Shown here piece after piece: positions 9,512-20,840 of a stretch of DNA of 64,000 bases. The stretch's first letter is position 1. Each line of letters starts with the position of its first letter. The translations under genes and the position numbers were made by a program. Below the pieces are notes generated by a model. It was not told the origin of the DNA and did not search any database. It saw nothing but the letters and a program-made list of their open reading frames with translations. The stretch spans positions 186,001-250,000 of the forward strand of contig NZ_AUEG01000002.1 of the NCBI RefSeq assembly GCF_000425865.1. Direction: 5' to 3'. This stretch comes from Lacticigenium naphthae DSM 19658. Its GTDB lineage: Bacteria > Bacillota > Bacilli > Lactobacillales > Carnobacteriaceae_A.

Positions 9512-9634
9512 TCACTCTCACACCTTTAAAAATACTCCTGCTTAGCGTCTAATTCCAATCTATTAGTTACACTTTTCGTCTGTCTCTTGATGTAGTGAAG
9601 ATATAACTCTATTGAATAGATTAAACAACTAACT

Positions 9635-9671
9635 AAAAGAAAAAAAAGACCACTGAGACGGTCAGTGATCA
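9635..9671 (-). terminator. Partial terminator overlapping the rpmH stop
   Basis: Inverted arms at 9648-9656 and 9662-9670 (GATCACTGA / TCAGTGGTC on the leftward strand, one G-U pair) followed on that strand by a T-rich run at 9635-9647. The hairpin includes the rpmH stop codon. It would let abundant L34 mRNA end before rnpA while some transcripts read through. Confidence 0.65.
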
Positions 9672-9803
9672 TGCAGACAATACTTTTCTACCTTTACGGC
9701 GTCTACTTTGAATTACTCGACGACCATTTTTTGTACTCATTCTTTTACGGAAACCATGAACTGTTTTACGTTGACGTTTTTTTGGTTGATAAGTTCTTTT
9801 CAT
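9669..9803 (-). CDS. rpmH: 50S ribosomal protein L34
   Basis: A 44-residue very basic protein, [18 protein letters not shown] and onwards, ending GRKVLSA. This is the standard L34 sequence and length. ATG 9803 follows a CAGGAGGTGTAA ribosome site. A strong promoter lies about 70 bases upstream. It is the first gene left of the origin, as in almost all bacteria. Confidence 0.98.
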   Translation of the reverse strand: MKRTYQPKKRQRKTVHGFRKRMSTKNGRRVIQSRRRKGRKVLSA

Positions 9804-9870
9804 AATTTAATTACACCTCCTGAAATCTTGACTGGCTCACTCTGACTATTTTGCTTAGACAGACTTTGTC

Positions 9871-9900
9871 ATTATAAAGAAAAAGAGAGCACTTTGTCAA
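9871..9900 (-). promoter_or_regulatory. rpmH promoter
   Basis: On the minus strand TTGACA (plus 9895-9900), 18-base spacer, TATAAT (plus 9871-9876). Both hexamers are perfect, fitting a highly expressed ribosomal protein gene. Confidence 0.85.
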
Positions 9901-9995
9901 GCTAATGTTAAATCATCTTTTTTAATAATATAAATGTGAATACCTCGGTAATGTTTTAAATCCTTATTTCTCCGAACGTTCCCTTTTTTAAAAGT

Positions 9996-10334
9996 TTATC
10001 CACAATTGTATTAGAAAGATTCTTTCTTTTATTATCTTAACATTTATCCACAACCTTGTGTAAACTTTCGCTTTCTATTTTTTTATCCACCGGTTCCTCC
10101 ACCTCCTTATCCACAATCCAAAGGCTGTGGACTTCCCCGTCTTTTTATTTTGTTAGCTTTGTGGATAACTAGTTTTCGCACCTTCACAAAAGGCTCTGTT
10201 TCTTTTTGTTTATCCACAATCTAGCTTTACGAGTTTTCCAACTCTAAGTTATGCACATCTCCCCTATGAGTTGTGGATAACTTTAACCACACCCTTGGGA
10301 TTATTTATGCACACCTGAAATAATCTGTGGAAAA
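9996..10334. other. oriC part 1: DnaA-box cluster upstream of dnaA
   Basis: Within the rpmH-dnaA gap (9804-10386) I count perfect TTATCCACA boxes or their complement at 9996, 10044, 10107, 10160, 10210 and 10272. One-mismatch forms are at 10083 (TTATCCACC), 10249 and 10305 (TTATGCACA) and 10326 (TGTGGAAAA). Boxes occur in both orientations. This is the upstream half of a bipartite origin and probably also where DnaA represses its own gene. A possible dnaA -10, TAAAAT, is at 10351-10356. Confidence 0.93.
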
Positions 10335-10386
10335 CTTCTTTCATGCGTGCTAAAATAAAAAAGCACCCTTTCAAAGGAGGAAAATT

Positions 10387-11721
10387 ATGAACGATTTAAC
10401 ATCCGCATGGAATTATTTACAAGAACAATTTCAAGAATCATTATCCAAAGTCAGTTTTGATACTTGGATTTCAAGTGCTTCAATCGTTTCCCTTTCTGAG
10501 CAAACTATTTTAATTGAAGTCCCCTCCTCTTTGCATAAAGAATATTGGAAGAATAATTTGGCTACACGAACAGTTGAATTTCTATATGAGTTTTTAGGTA
10601 GAGAGGTCACTCCTACCTTTATTACAAAAGAAGAACAAGATGCGCGCAAGGAAACCAGTTCATTAAATCAAGAAGTGAATTCTTTACCCAGTTCAAAACG
10701 TCCGAGTCCATTAAATGATAAATACACTTTCGACACATTCGTTATTGGAAAAGGTAATCAAATGGCTCATGCAGCTGCTTTAGTGGTTGCGGAGGAACCG
10801 GGAACTATTTACAATCCTCTCTTCTTTTATGGGGGCGTTGGATTGGGAAAAACTCACTTGATGCACGCGATCGGTCATCAAATGTTGAGTCTAAGACCAG
10901 ATGCAAAAGTAAAATATGTTTCAAGCGAAAGTTTTGCAAATGATTTTATTAATTCCATTCAAAATAAGACACAAGAGCAATTTCGAAGAGATTATCGCAG
11001 TGTCGATTTGCTTTTAGTGGATGATATTCAATTTTTTGCAGATAAAGAAGGAACGCAAGAAGAATTCTTTCATACATTCAACGCCTTATATGATGAAAGA
11101 AAACAAATTGTCTTAACAAGTGACCGATTACCAAATGAAATCCCTAAACTTCAAGAACGCTTGGTTTCTCGCTTTGCATGGGGATTATCCGTTGATATTA
11201 CCCCTCCTGATTTAGAAACACGCATAGCCATTTTGCGTAAAAAAGCAAACGCAGAAAGGCTAGAGATCCCTAATGACGCTTTGAGTTATATTGCTGGTCA
11301 AATTGACTCGAATATTCGTGAACTTGAAGGAGCTCTAGTTCGCGTACAAGCCTATGCTGCTATTGAAAACAATGAAATTACAACCAGTCTAGCCGCTGAT
11401 GCATTGAAGAGTATGTTACCGAACTCCAAGAAAAAATCGATCACCATACAGTCTATTCAGCAAGCAGTCAGTAAATTTTATCAAATTCCTATCAGTGATT
11501 TAAAAGGTAAAAAGCGTGTGCGTTCAATCGTTATGCCTCGTCAAATAGCGATGTACTTATCGAGAGAAATGACTTCCTCTTCTCTACCCAAAATTGGTCA
11601 AGAATTTGGTGGCAAGGATCATACGACAGTTATTCACGCTTATGAAAAAATTGTTCAATCAATTAAAAATGATGCACAGTTGAAACAAGAAATTGGACAA
11701 ATCAAAAAAACTCTCTCATAA
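10387..11721 (+). CDS. dnaA: Chromosomal replication initiator DnaA
   Basis: 444 residues with domain I (about 1-80), a short linker, the AAA+ core with Walker [11 protein letters not shown] (about 149-158) and Walker [11 protein letters not shown], and C-terminal domain IV with the DnaA signature [15 protein letters not shown]. It binds the 9-mer boxes on both sides of the gene and melts the origin. ATG 10387 follows AAAGGAGG at seven bases. A GAGAG-type hairpin overlaps its stop codon. Confidence 0.98.
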   Translation: MNDLTSAWNYLQEQFQESLSKVSFDTWISSASIVSLSEQTILIEVPSSLHKEYWKNNLATRTVEFLYEFLGREVTPTFITKEEQDARKETSSLNQEVNSLPSSKRPSPLNDKYTFDTFVIGKGNQMAHAAALVVAEEPGTIYNPLFFYGGVGLGKTHLMHAIGHQMLSLRPDAKVKYVSSESFANDFINSIQNKTQEQFRRDYRSVDLLLVDDIQFFADKEGTQEEFFHTFNALYDERKQIVLTSDRLPNEIPKLQERLVSRFAWGLSVDITPPDLETRIAILRKKANAERLEIPNDALSYIAGQIDSNIRELEGALVRVQAYAAIENNEITTSLAADALKSMLPNSKKKSITIQSIQQAVSKFYQIPISDLKGKKRVRSIVMPRQIAMYLSREMTSSSLPKIGQEFGGKDHTTVIHAYEKIVQSIKNDAQLKQEIGQIKKTLS

Positions 11722-11745
11722 AAAACGAGAGAGTTGGACTTTTTC
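11709..11745 (+). terminator. Hairpin across the dnaA stop, weak terminator
   Basis: Arms AACTCTCTC (11709-11717) and GAGAGAGTT (11727-11735) enclose the TAA stop, followed after a few bases by TTTTT. The T-run is short and displaced, so termination may be partial. Confidence 0.5.
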
Positions 11746-11768
11746 GTATTTTAGTGTGAAAAGAAGTC

Positions 11769-11897
11769 TGTGTATAACTGTGCTATTTGTGCACAACTTT
11801 TTGAACAGGTTATACACAAGTGGATAACCTTGCTATGCAAAGAATTTTCCTGTTCTCCACAGTATCCACAGGCCCTACTACTATTACTAGTATTACT
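11769..11897. other. oriC part 2: DnaA boxes and DnaA-trio unwinding element
   Basis: The dnaA-dnaN gap holds box-like 9-mers at 11769 (TGTGTATAA), 11810 (TTATACACA), 11819 (AGTGGATAA) and 11862 (GTATCCACA), then a short GC stretch (GGCCC). After that comes the triplet series CTA-CTA-CTA-TTA-CTA-GTA-TTA at 11875-11895, leading into AT-rich DNA. This is the order known from Bacillus oriC, where repeated DnaA-trios next to the last boxes guide DnaA onto single strands. Melting is therefore predicted at about 11875-11945. Confidence 0.85.
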
Positions 11898-11927
11898 CTA
11901 TAAATATTAATACAATAAAAATTCTGT

Positions 11928-11933
11928 TATACT
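11928..11933 (+). promoter_or_regulatory. dnaN extended -10
   Basis: TGTTATACT, an extended -10 with core TATACT at 11928-11933, lies 33 bases before the dnaN ATG. No strong -35 is seen. Confidence 0.5.
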
Positions 11934-11965
11934 ATCACTATATACTGATTATCGGAGGGTAAAAA

Positions 11966-13102
11966 ATGAAATTTACAATAAAACGTACTGTATTTTTAAA
12001 AAGTTTAGCAGATGTACAATTAGCTATTTCTTCTAAAACGACTATTCCTATTTTGACAGGAATAAAACTAGAAGCGAATGATGAAGGATTAAAATTAGTG
12101 GGTAGTGATGGAGACATTTCTATAGAAACAACTATTTCTTCTACAGATGAAGCAGCAGAATTGGTAATCGAATCTACCGGAGCAATTGTTTTGCAACCTG
12201 CTCGTTTTTTCAGTGATATTGTTAAAAAATTACCAGATGATACCTTTACCCTAGAAGTATTGGATCGTTTTCAAACTGCCATTACATCATCTTCTTCTGC
12301 ATTTACGATAAATGGATTAGATGCAAACAATTATCCTAGATTGCCTGAAATCGACTCACAAGAGGCTTTCAAACTACCTGTTCGTTTATTTAAACAAGTA
12401 ATTAAACAAACTGTCATTGCGGTATCTTCTCATGAGAGCCGCCCCATTTTAACTGGGGTCAATTTGACGATCAATGAAAATCAACTAAAAGCAGTCGCAA
12501 CTGACAGCCATCGTTTAAGTCAAAGAATCATTCCTTTAGAAACAGATCAGGGAAAACAATACAATATAGTGATCCCTGGAAAAAGTCTGCAAGAACTTTC
12601 ACGGATTTTAGATGATCAATTAGACGATTTTGAAATGTTTATTACAGATAACCAGGTTTTATTTAAAACCACCAATACTTTTTTCTATTCTCGTTTACTT
12701 GAAGGCAATTATCCGGATACCTCTCGTTTGATTCCTGAAAATTCAGCAACCCAAATCACACTAGATGCGACAACATTCTTAGGAGCCGTTACAAGAGCTT
12801 CTCTTCTTTCGCATGAAGGTAAAAATAATGTAGTCAAATTAACTGTTAAAGATAATAGTGTAGAAATTTCGGGGAACTCTCCTGAAGTCGGAAAAGTTCA
12901 AGAACAAGTTGCCTTTAATTCAATTAAAGGAGAACCACTAGAGTTATCTTTTAATCCTGACTATATGAAAGATGCATTAAATACATTTGGACCAGCAGAA
13001 ATAACGTTACATCTTATTTCTCCACTCCGTCCATTTGTTTTAGTACCTAGTGAAGACAATCGTGAGTTTATTCAATTGATCACCCCGATTCGCACAGCCT
13101 AA
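11966..13102 (+). CDS. dnaN: DNA polymerase III beta subunit (sliding clamp)
   Basis: 378 residues, the normal clamp length, with three repeated clamp folds. Recognisable segments include RPILTGVNL in domain 2 and the C-terminal LRPFVLVPSEDN ... FIQLITPIRT (family: MPMRL-type end). It encircles DNA and tethers polymerase and repair proteins. ATG follows CGGAGGG at six bases. It is transcribed from its own promoter in the dnaA-dnaN gap and closed by a strong terminator. Confidence 0.98.
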   Translation: MKFTIKRTVFLKSLADVQLAISSKTTIPILTGIKLEANDEGLKLVGSDGDISIETTISSTDEAAELVIESTGAIVLQPARFFSDIVKKLPDDTFTLEVLDRFQTAITSSSSAFTINGLDANNYPRLPEIDSQEAFKLPVRLFKQVIKQTVIAVSSHESRPILTGVNLTINENQLKAVATDSHRLSQRIIPLETDQGKQYNIVIPGKSLQELSRILDDQLDDFEMFITDNQVLFKTTNTFFYSRLLEGNYPDTSRLIPENSATQITLDATTFLGAVTRASLLSHEGKNNVVKLTVKDNSVEISGNSPEVGKVQEQVAFNSIKGEPLELSFNPDYMKDALNTFGPAEITLHLISPLRPFVLVPSEDNREFIQLITPIRTA

Positions 13103-13131
13103 ATAATACTAAAAACCTGATATAGTGTTTG

Positions 13132-13191
13132 CTCTCCATTTATTTAAGAGGTGAAAGAATCTTGAATAAATGGAGAGTTTTTTATTTTTTT
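13132..13191 (+). terminator. dnaN terminator
   Basis: A long stem with arms CTCTCCATTTATT (13132-13144) and AATAAATGGAGAG (13165-13177), extended inward by AAG/CTT with one wobble, then a T-rich run to 13191. It separates dnaN from the yaaA operon. The rest of the 13103-13420 gap holds the yaaA promoter and leader hairpin. Confidence 0.9.
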
Positions 13192-13323
13192 ATGAAAATT
13201 TCTGAAAATAGCATTATTTCTTTAACAGCTTATTTTTATCGTTTAAGCTATTTTAATCAGAGCAAAGGGGTTTAGTCGAATCTATGACAAAACTCACTGT
13301 AACTACCAAATTTCAGACTTAGT

Positions 13324-13352
13324 TTGATAAAATATGGTCAATGAAGTATAAT
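13324..13352 (+). promoter_or_regulatory. Promoter of yaaA-recF-gyrB-gyrA
   Basis: TTGATA (13324-13329), 17-base spacer, TATAAT (13347-13352). Transcription would start near 13359, giving a 60-base leader that contains a hairpin. Confidence 0.8.
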
Positions 13353-13374
13353 AAAGGTACCAAATAAATAATTT

Positions 13375-13406
13375 GCGTGGACAAAAAAATCCACGCTTAT
13401 TTTATT
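13375..13406 (+). promoter_or_regulatory. Leader hairpin upstream of yaaA
   Basis: GCGTGGA (13375-13381) and TCCACGC (13390-13396) form a 7-bp stem followed by TTATTTTATT. It lies about 16 bases after the predicted transcription start, so it could be an attenuator-like or mRNA-stabilising structure. The T-run is imperfect. Confidence 0.5.
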
Positions 13407-13420
13407 GAGGAGTCGAAAAA

Positions 13421-13659
13421 ATGGAAACAATAATTTATATAAAAGAGGAGTTTATAACGTTAGGTCAATTTTTAAAACATGCGAATATTATTCAGAGTGG
13501 AGGTATGGCGCGTCCATACTTAGAAACTTATCCTATTTTTGTTGATGGAGAATTGGAAAATAGACGAGGAAAAAAACTCTATTCAGGAACAATTGTTGAA
13601 ATTCCTGAAGAAGGTAAATTTATTGTGCAGACAGCGCTTGACAATGAGCCGGAAATTTA

Positions 13660-13660
<1 letters not shown>
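13421..13660 (+). CDS. yaaA: S4-domain protein YaaA (RlbA)
   Basis: 79 residues forming a single S4-like RNA-binding fold: ITLGQFLKHANIIQSGGMA ... FVDGELENRRGKKLYSGTIVEI. The family lies between dnaN and recF in most Firmicutes and is linked to ribosome assembly. ATG 13421 follows TGAGGAG. Its TAA overlaps the recF ATG by one base, so the two are coupled. Confidence 0.92.
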
Positions 13661-16721
<3,061 letters not shown>

Positions 16722-16765
16722 ATATTGGGTGCATGTAAAAGGTCAAAGAGGAGGATTTTAAAAGA

Positions 16766-19327
16766 ATGGCAGATGAATACTCGAATGATCAAAGGGTAGA
16801 AGGTATTAATCTATCAAAAGAAATGCGTAATTCATTTTTAGAATACGCTATGAGTGTTATCGTTTCACGTGCATTACCAGATGTCCGAGATGGATTAAAA
16901 CCTGTTCACCGCAGAATTTTATATGGTATGAACGAATTAGGTATCACTCCAGATAAAGCACATAAGAAATCAGCTCGTATTGTTGGGGATGTAATGGGGA
17001 AATATCATCCTCATGGAGATAGTGCTATCTATGAATCTATGGTGCGTATGTCTCAAGACTTTAGTTTCCGTTACCCTTTAGTAGATGGACATGGGAACTT
17101 TGGTTCAATAGATGGCGATAGTGCTGCAGCAATGCGGTATACTGAAGCCAGAATGAGTAAAATGGCAATGGAAATGTTACGTGATATTAATAAAGATACC
17201 GTTAATTATCGCGATAATTATGATGGAAATGAAAAAGAACCCGTTGTCTTACCAGCACGTTTTCCTAACTTATTAGTGAATGGTGCTTCTGGAATTGCAG
17301 TAGGAATGGCAACCAATATTCCTCCCCACAATTTAACTGAAATTATTGATGGGTTACGTATTTTGATGGAAAATAGTGAAGCAACTACAGCGGAATTGAT
17401 GGAAGCTATCCCGGGTCCTGATTTTCCAACTGGCGGAATCGTTTTAGGAAAGTCAGGAATTAGAAAAGCTTACGAAACAGGGAGAGGATCTATTCAAGTT
17501 CGTGCAAAAGCGACCATAGAAACCCTCAAAAATGGCCGTGAGCGGATTCTTGTACATGAACTGCCCTATCTAGTCAATAAAGCGAAACTAGTCGAGAAGA
17601 TAGCTGAATTAGCTCGAGACAAACGTATTGAGGGCATCACGGATTTAAATGACGAATCAGATCGGGATGGCATGCGTGTCGTAATCGATGTGAGAAAAGA
17701 CTCTTCAGCGGGAGTTATTTTAAATAATTTATATAAGCTGACACCGATGCAAACCTCTTTTGGTTTTAATATGCTTGCTATTGTCGATGGTATTCCTAAA
17801 GTTCTAGGATTAAAAACATTTTTAGAAAAATATCTTGAACATCAAGTGGAAGTTATCACGCGAAGAACGCGCTACGATAAACGCAAGGCAGAAGCGCGTG
17901 CGCATATTTTAGAAGGTTTGCGTATAGCATTGGATCATATTGATGAAATCATCTCCATTATTCGTAGTTCCAAAAACGGTGAAGAAGCTAAGGGGACATT
18001 AATTGAGCGTTTCTCTTTATCAGAACGCCAAGCACAGGCTATCTTAGATATGAGAATGGTACGCTTAACTGGTTTGGAGAGAGATAAAATTGAAGGTGAA
18101 TACCAAGATTTGGTCTCTTTGATTTCTGATCTTGCTGATATTCTTTCTCGACCAGAGCGAATAAATGAAATTATTTATACTGAATTAATTGAAATTCAAG
18201 AAAAATTTGGAGATGACCGTAGAACTGAATTGTTGATTGGGGAAGCCTTGAGTATTGAAGATGAGGACCTGATCGAGGAACAAGATATAGTTGTTACACT
18301 TACTCATAATGGATACATGAAACGCATGCAAGTTGATGAGTTTAAAACTCAAAACCGTGGAGGACGCGGGGTAAAAGGAATGAAAACAAATGATGACGAT
18401 TTTGTTGAAACCTTGGTCACCTGCTCTACGCATGATTTATTATTGTTCTTTACCAATACTGGTAAAGTATATAAAGCAAAAGGATACGAAATTCCTGAGT
18501 ACGGACGCACAGCGAAAGGGATTCCAGCAATCAATTTCCTAGGAATCGATCCAGGAGAGAGTATTCAAGCAATCATTAATATGCGTGGTGAAATAAGTGA
18601 GGAAGAACAATTATTCTTCACTACCCGCAAAGGGACTGTGAAACGAACAGCATTCAATCAATTTGCCAATATCCGGACAAGTGGTCTAAAAGCAATTGTA
18701 CTGAAAGATGACGATGAATTAATTGATGTAACATCTACAAACGGGGATCAACACATCATCATTGGGACACATTTAGGTTATGCTGTGAGTTTCCACGAAA
18801 AAGATGTCCGCAGTATGGGAAGGTCAGCTACTGGAGTACGAGGAGTTCGTTTGCGAAAAGATGATTATGTCGTAGGGATGAGTATTCTCGATCCTGATTC
18901 AGAAGTATTAGTTATAACAGAAAGAGGTTACGGGAAACGTACACCAGCTAAAGAATACAATATTCGTAGCCGTGGTGGTAAGGGTGTTAAAACTGCACAT
19001 ATAACAGAAAAAAATGGACCCATCATTGGGTTGACAACCGTTACTGGTGAAGAAGATATAATGTTAATGACAGATGGTGGAGTTATTATCCGTTTCCAAG
19101 TTGGAAATATTTCCAGAACAGGCCGTGATACTCAAGGCGTCCGTTTAATAAGAATTGAAGAAGGCTATAAAGTCTCAACATTAGCAGTTGTTGAACCTGC
19201 TGATGAGGAGGAAGAAGGGATCAAAGAATCCAATTCTGAAGAAGCCGTATCAGAATATACAGAGCCCCTTGAAAAAACAGAAGAATCAATCGAAAAGGCC
19301 GAAGAAAATCAAGTAGAGGAAGAATAA
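16766..19327 (+). CDS. gyrA: DNA gyrase subunit A
   Basis: 853 residues: winged-helix core with catalytic Tyr in [10 protein letters not shown] (Tyr 125), coiled coil and a six-bladed C-terminal domain containing a gyrase box (RGGRGVKGM). The quinolone region reads [10 protein letters not shown], with Ser 86 and Glu 90, the usual sensitive-type residues. The last 45 or so residues form a very acidic Glu-rich tail, which in other gyrases tunes supercoiling. ATG follows AGAGGAGG. Confidence 0.98.
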   Translation: MADEYSNDQRVEGINLSKEMRNSFLEYAMSVIVSRALPDVRDGLKPVHRRILYGMNELGITPDKAHKKSARIVGDVMGKYHPHGDSAIYESMVRMSQDFSFRYPLVDGHGNFGSIDGDSAAAMRYTEARMSKMAMEMLRDINKDTVNYRDNYDGNEKEPVVLPARFPNLLVNGASGIAVGMATNIPPHNLTEIIDGLRILMENSEATTAELMEAIPGPDFPTGGIVLGKSGIRKAYETGRGSIQVRAKATIETLKNGRERILVHELPYLVNKAKLVEKIAELARDKRIEGITDLNDESDRDGMRVVIDVRKDSSAGVILNNLYKLTPMQTSFGFNMLAIVDGIPKVLGLKTFLEKYLEHQVEVITRRTRYDKRKAEARAHILEGLRIALDHIDEIISIIRSSKNGEEAKGTLIERFSLSERQAQAILDMRMVRLTGLERDKIEGEYQDLVSLISDLADILSRPERINEIIYTELIEIQEKFGDDRRTELLIGEALSIEDEDLIEEQDIVVTLTHNGYMKRMQVDEFKTQNRGGRGVKGMKTNDDDFVETLVTCSTHDLLLFFTNTGKVYKAKGYEIPEYGRTAKGIPAINFLGIDPGESIQAIINMRGEISEEEQLFFTTRKGTVKRTAFNQFANIRTSGLKAIVLKDDDELIDVTSTNGDQHIIIGTHLGYAVSFHEKDVRSMGRSATGVRGVRLRKDDYVVGMSILDPDSEVLVITERGYGKRTPAKEYNIRSRGGKGVKTAHITEKNGPIIGLTTVTGEEDIMLMTDGGVIIRFQVGNISRTGRDTQGVRLIRIEEGYKVSTLAVVEPADEEEEGIKESNSEEAVSEYTEPLEKTEESIEKAEENQVEEE

Positions 19328-19386
19328 GAAGTGTGAAAGTAGGGCGAAGTTTAAGGTCAAACTTAGATTGATCCTTGCACAAAACG

Positions 19387-19444
19387 GGAGAGTATGATAA
19401 CATGTTTTGAAGTGAGTAATCTATTAAAACATAGAATACTCTCC
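19387..19444 (+). promoter_or_regulatory. Two-tier hairpin between gyrA and rpsF
   Basis: Outer arms GGAGAGTAT (19387-19395) and ATACTCTCC (19436-19444), inner arms ATGTTTT (19402-19408) and AAAACAT (19426-19432). A pyrimidine-rich stretch follows. It could end gyrA transcripts, or be a leader structure for the S6-SSB-S18 operon, whose mRNA leaders in other bacteria bind S6:S18. A TTGCAC -35-like hexamer lies just before it. Confidence 0.5.
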
Positions 19445-19499
19445 TTGCTCTTCTCTCTTAATAGAAGGGCCAAAGTCCATAAGGAGGTGACAGTCAAAG

Positions 19500-19799
19500 A
19501 TGAGTCAAACAGCTAAATACGAAATTTTATATATTATCCGTCCAGATATGGATGAAGCATCAAAAAAGGAATTAGTAGATCGTTTTGATACTATCCTTAA
19601 AGATAACGGAGCTGAAATTACTGAATCAAAAGACTGGGCGAAACGTCGCTTTGCATATGAAATCAAAGGTTTCCGCGAAGGAGTTTATCATTTAGTTAAA
19701 CTCAGCGCAAACGATGCACAAGCAATCAATGAATTTCAGCGTCTAGCTAAATTCAGCGAAAGCATTTTGCGTCATATGATCGTCCGCGAAGAAGACTAA
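19500..19799 (+). CDS. rpsF: 30S ribosomal protein S6
   Basis: 99 residues, with the S6 ferredoxin-like fold ([23 protein letters not shown]) and [20 protein letters not shown] in the middle. S6 binds S18 on the platform of the small subunit. ATG follows AAGGAGGTGA. It begins the conserved rpsF-ssb-rpsR operon. Confidence 0.97.
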   Translation: MSQTAKYEILYIIRPDMDEASKKELVDRFDTILKDNGAEITESKDWAKRRFAYEIKGFREGVYHLVKLSANDAQAINEFQRLAKFSESILRHMIVREED

Positions 19800-19810
19800 T
19801 TAAGTTCCAT

Positions 19811-19826
19811 TGTTTCACGTGAAACA
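19811..19826. other. parS site 1
   Basis: TGTTTCACGTGAAACA, a perfect 16-bp palindrome equal to the bacterial ParB/Spo0J loading site. It lies in the 50-base gap between rpsF and ssb, about 9 kb right of the dnaA start. Confidence 0.95.
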
Positions 19827-19849
19827 ATTTAAGGAAGGAGCAGAACAGT

Positions 19850-20356
19850 TTGATAAATAATGTTGTACTAGTTGGAAGATTAACTCGAGATGTTGAATTA
19901 CGCTATACGTCTAACGGCACTGCCGTTTCAACTTTTTCAATAGCTGTAGATCGTCCATTTACGAATGCAAGTGGAGAAAGAGATACAGATTTTGTAAACG
20001 TTGTGGCTTGGAGAAAAACAGCAGAAACAGTTGCAAACTTCACACGTAAAGGTTCATTGATTGGTGTTCAAGGACGTATTCAAACACGTAACTACACAAA
20101 TGCAAATGGACAAAAGGTTTATGTGACAGAAGTAGTTTGTGAAAATTTCTCGATGTTAGAACCTAAATCCGTTACTGAACGTCGTGCGCAACAAGCAGAT
20201 GGAAATTCCAGCAATCAATCGAATAGTACCAATAATGTTAAACAAAATTCTGATAACAAAGCTCCTGGAAATCAAAACTTTCCGAATTTCGATAGTGATC
20301 CATTTGAAAAAAGTGGAGATCCAATCGACATCTCGGATGACGACTTACCATTCTGA
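19850..20356 (+). CDS. ssb: Single-stranded DNA-binding protein
   Basis: 168 residues: N-terminal OB fold (INNVVLVGRLTRDVELRYT, TDFVNVVAWRKTAETVANF), a low-complexity Asn/Gln-rich linker (about 115-150), and the acidic C-terminal tip DISDDDLPF that recruits partner proteins. The start is TTG at 19850 after AAGGAAGGAG. It coats single strands in replication and repair. In operon with rpsF and rpsR; parS lies just upstream. Confidence 0.97.
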   Translation: MINNVVLVGRLTRDVELRYTSNGTAVSTFSIAVDRPFTNASGERDTDFVNVVAWRKTAETVANFTRKGSLIGVQGRIQTRNYTNANGQKVYVTEVVCENFSMLEPKSVTERRAQQADGNSSNQSNSTNNVKQNSDNKAPGNQNFPNFDSDPFEKSGDPIDISDDDLPF

Positions 20357-20382
20357 TTTATTTGTAAAAGGAGGATAATGAA

Positions 20383-20619
20383 ATGGCTCAACAACGTAGA
20401 GGCGGAAAGAAACGCCGGAAAGTTGACTTTTTTGCAGCGAACCATATTGAACATATAGACTACAAAGATGTTGATCTTTTGAAACGTTTTATTTCTGAAA
20501 GAGGCAAGATCTTACCACGTCGTGTGACTGGGACGTATGCTAAAAACCAACGTAAATTAACTAAAGCAATCAAACGTGCGCGTATTATGGCATTATTACC
20601 ATTCGTAACTGGAGAATAA
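20383..20619 (+). CDS. rpsR: 30S ribosomal protein S18
   Basis: 78 residues: basic N-terminus ([17 protein letters not shown]), core [21 protein letters not shown] and [10 protein letters not shown]. Partner of S6 in the small subunit. ATG follows AAAGGAGG at seven bases. Last gene of the operon, closed by a terminator. Confidence 0.97.
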   Translation: MAQQRRGGKKRRKVDFFAANHIEHIDYKDVDLLKRFISERGKILPRRVTGTYAKNQRKLTKAIKRARIMALLPFVTGE

Positions 20620-20633
20620 TAGAATAAAAACAA

Positions 20634-20692
20634 AAAAGAGGGGCTTGGATAGCGATTTAATCCAGCTCCTCTTTCTTGTTTTTTAGGAGTTC
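20634..20692 (+). terminator. rpsR operon terminator
   Basis: AAAGAGGGGC ... GGAT pairs with ATCC ... GCTCCTCTTT with a small bulge, followed by TTCTTGTTTTTT. It ends the rpsF-ssb-rpsR unit. Confidence 0.8.
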
Positions 20693-20693
20693 G

Positions 20694-20729
20694 TTTTTTA
20701 AATTGTTTCACGTGAAACAATTTAAAAAA
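20694..20729. other. parS site 2 inside a 36-bp perfect palindrome
   Basis: The core TGTTTCACGTGAAACA at 20704-20719 is flanked symmetrically by AATT and A/T tracts, so the perfect palindrome covers 20694-20729. It is about 890 bases after site 1, between rpsR and gdpP. The core is the ParB loading site; the extended symmetry goes beyond the 16-bp consensus. Confidence 0.93.
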
Positions 20730-20840
20730 ACTTTTGCTTGCTTAAAAAAGTATAAGTAAAGAGGTAAATATGAAATGTAGATTATCCCTCTTAATCATGT
20801 TAAAATAAGGCTAATGCTTGAAGCGAGAAAAGGAGAAAGT

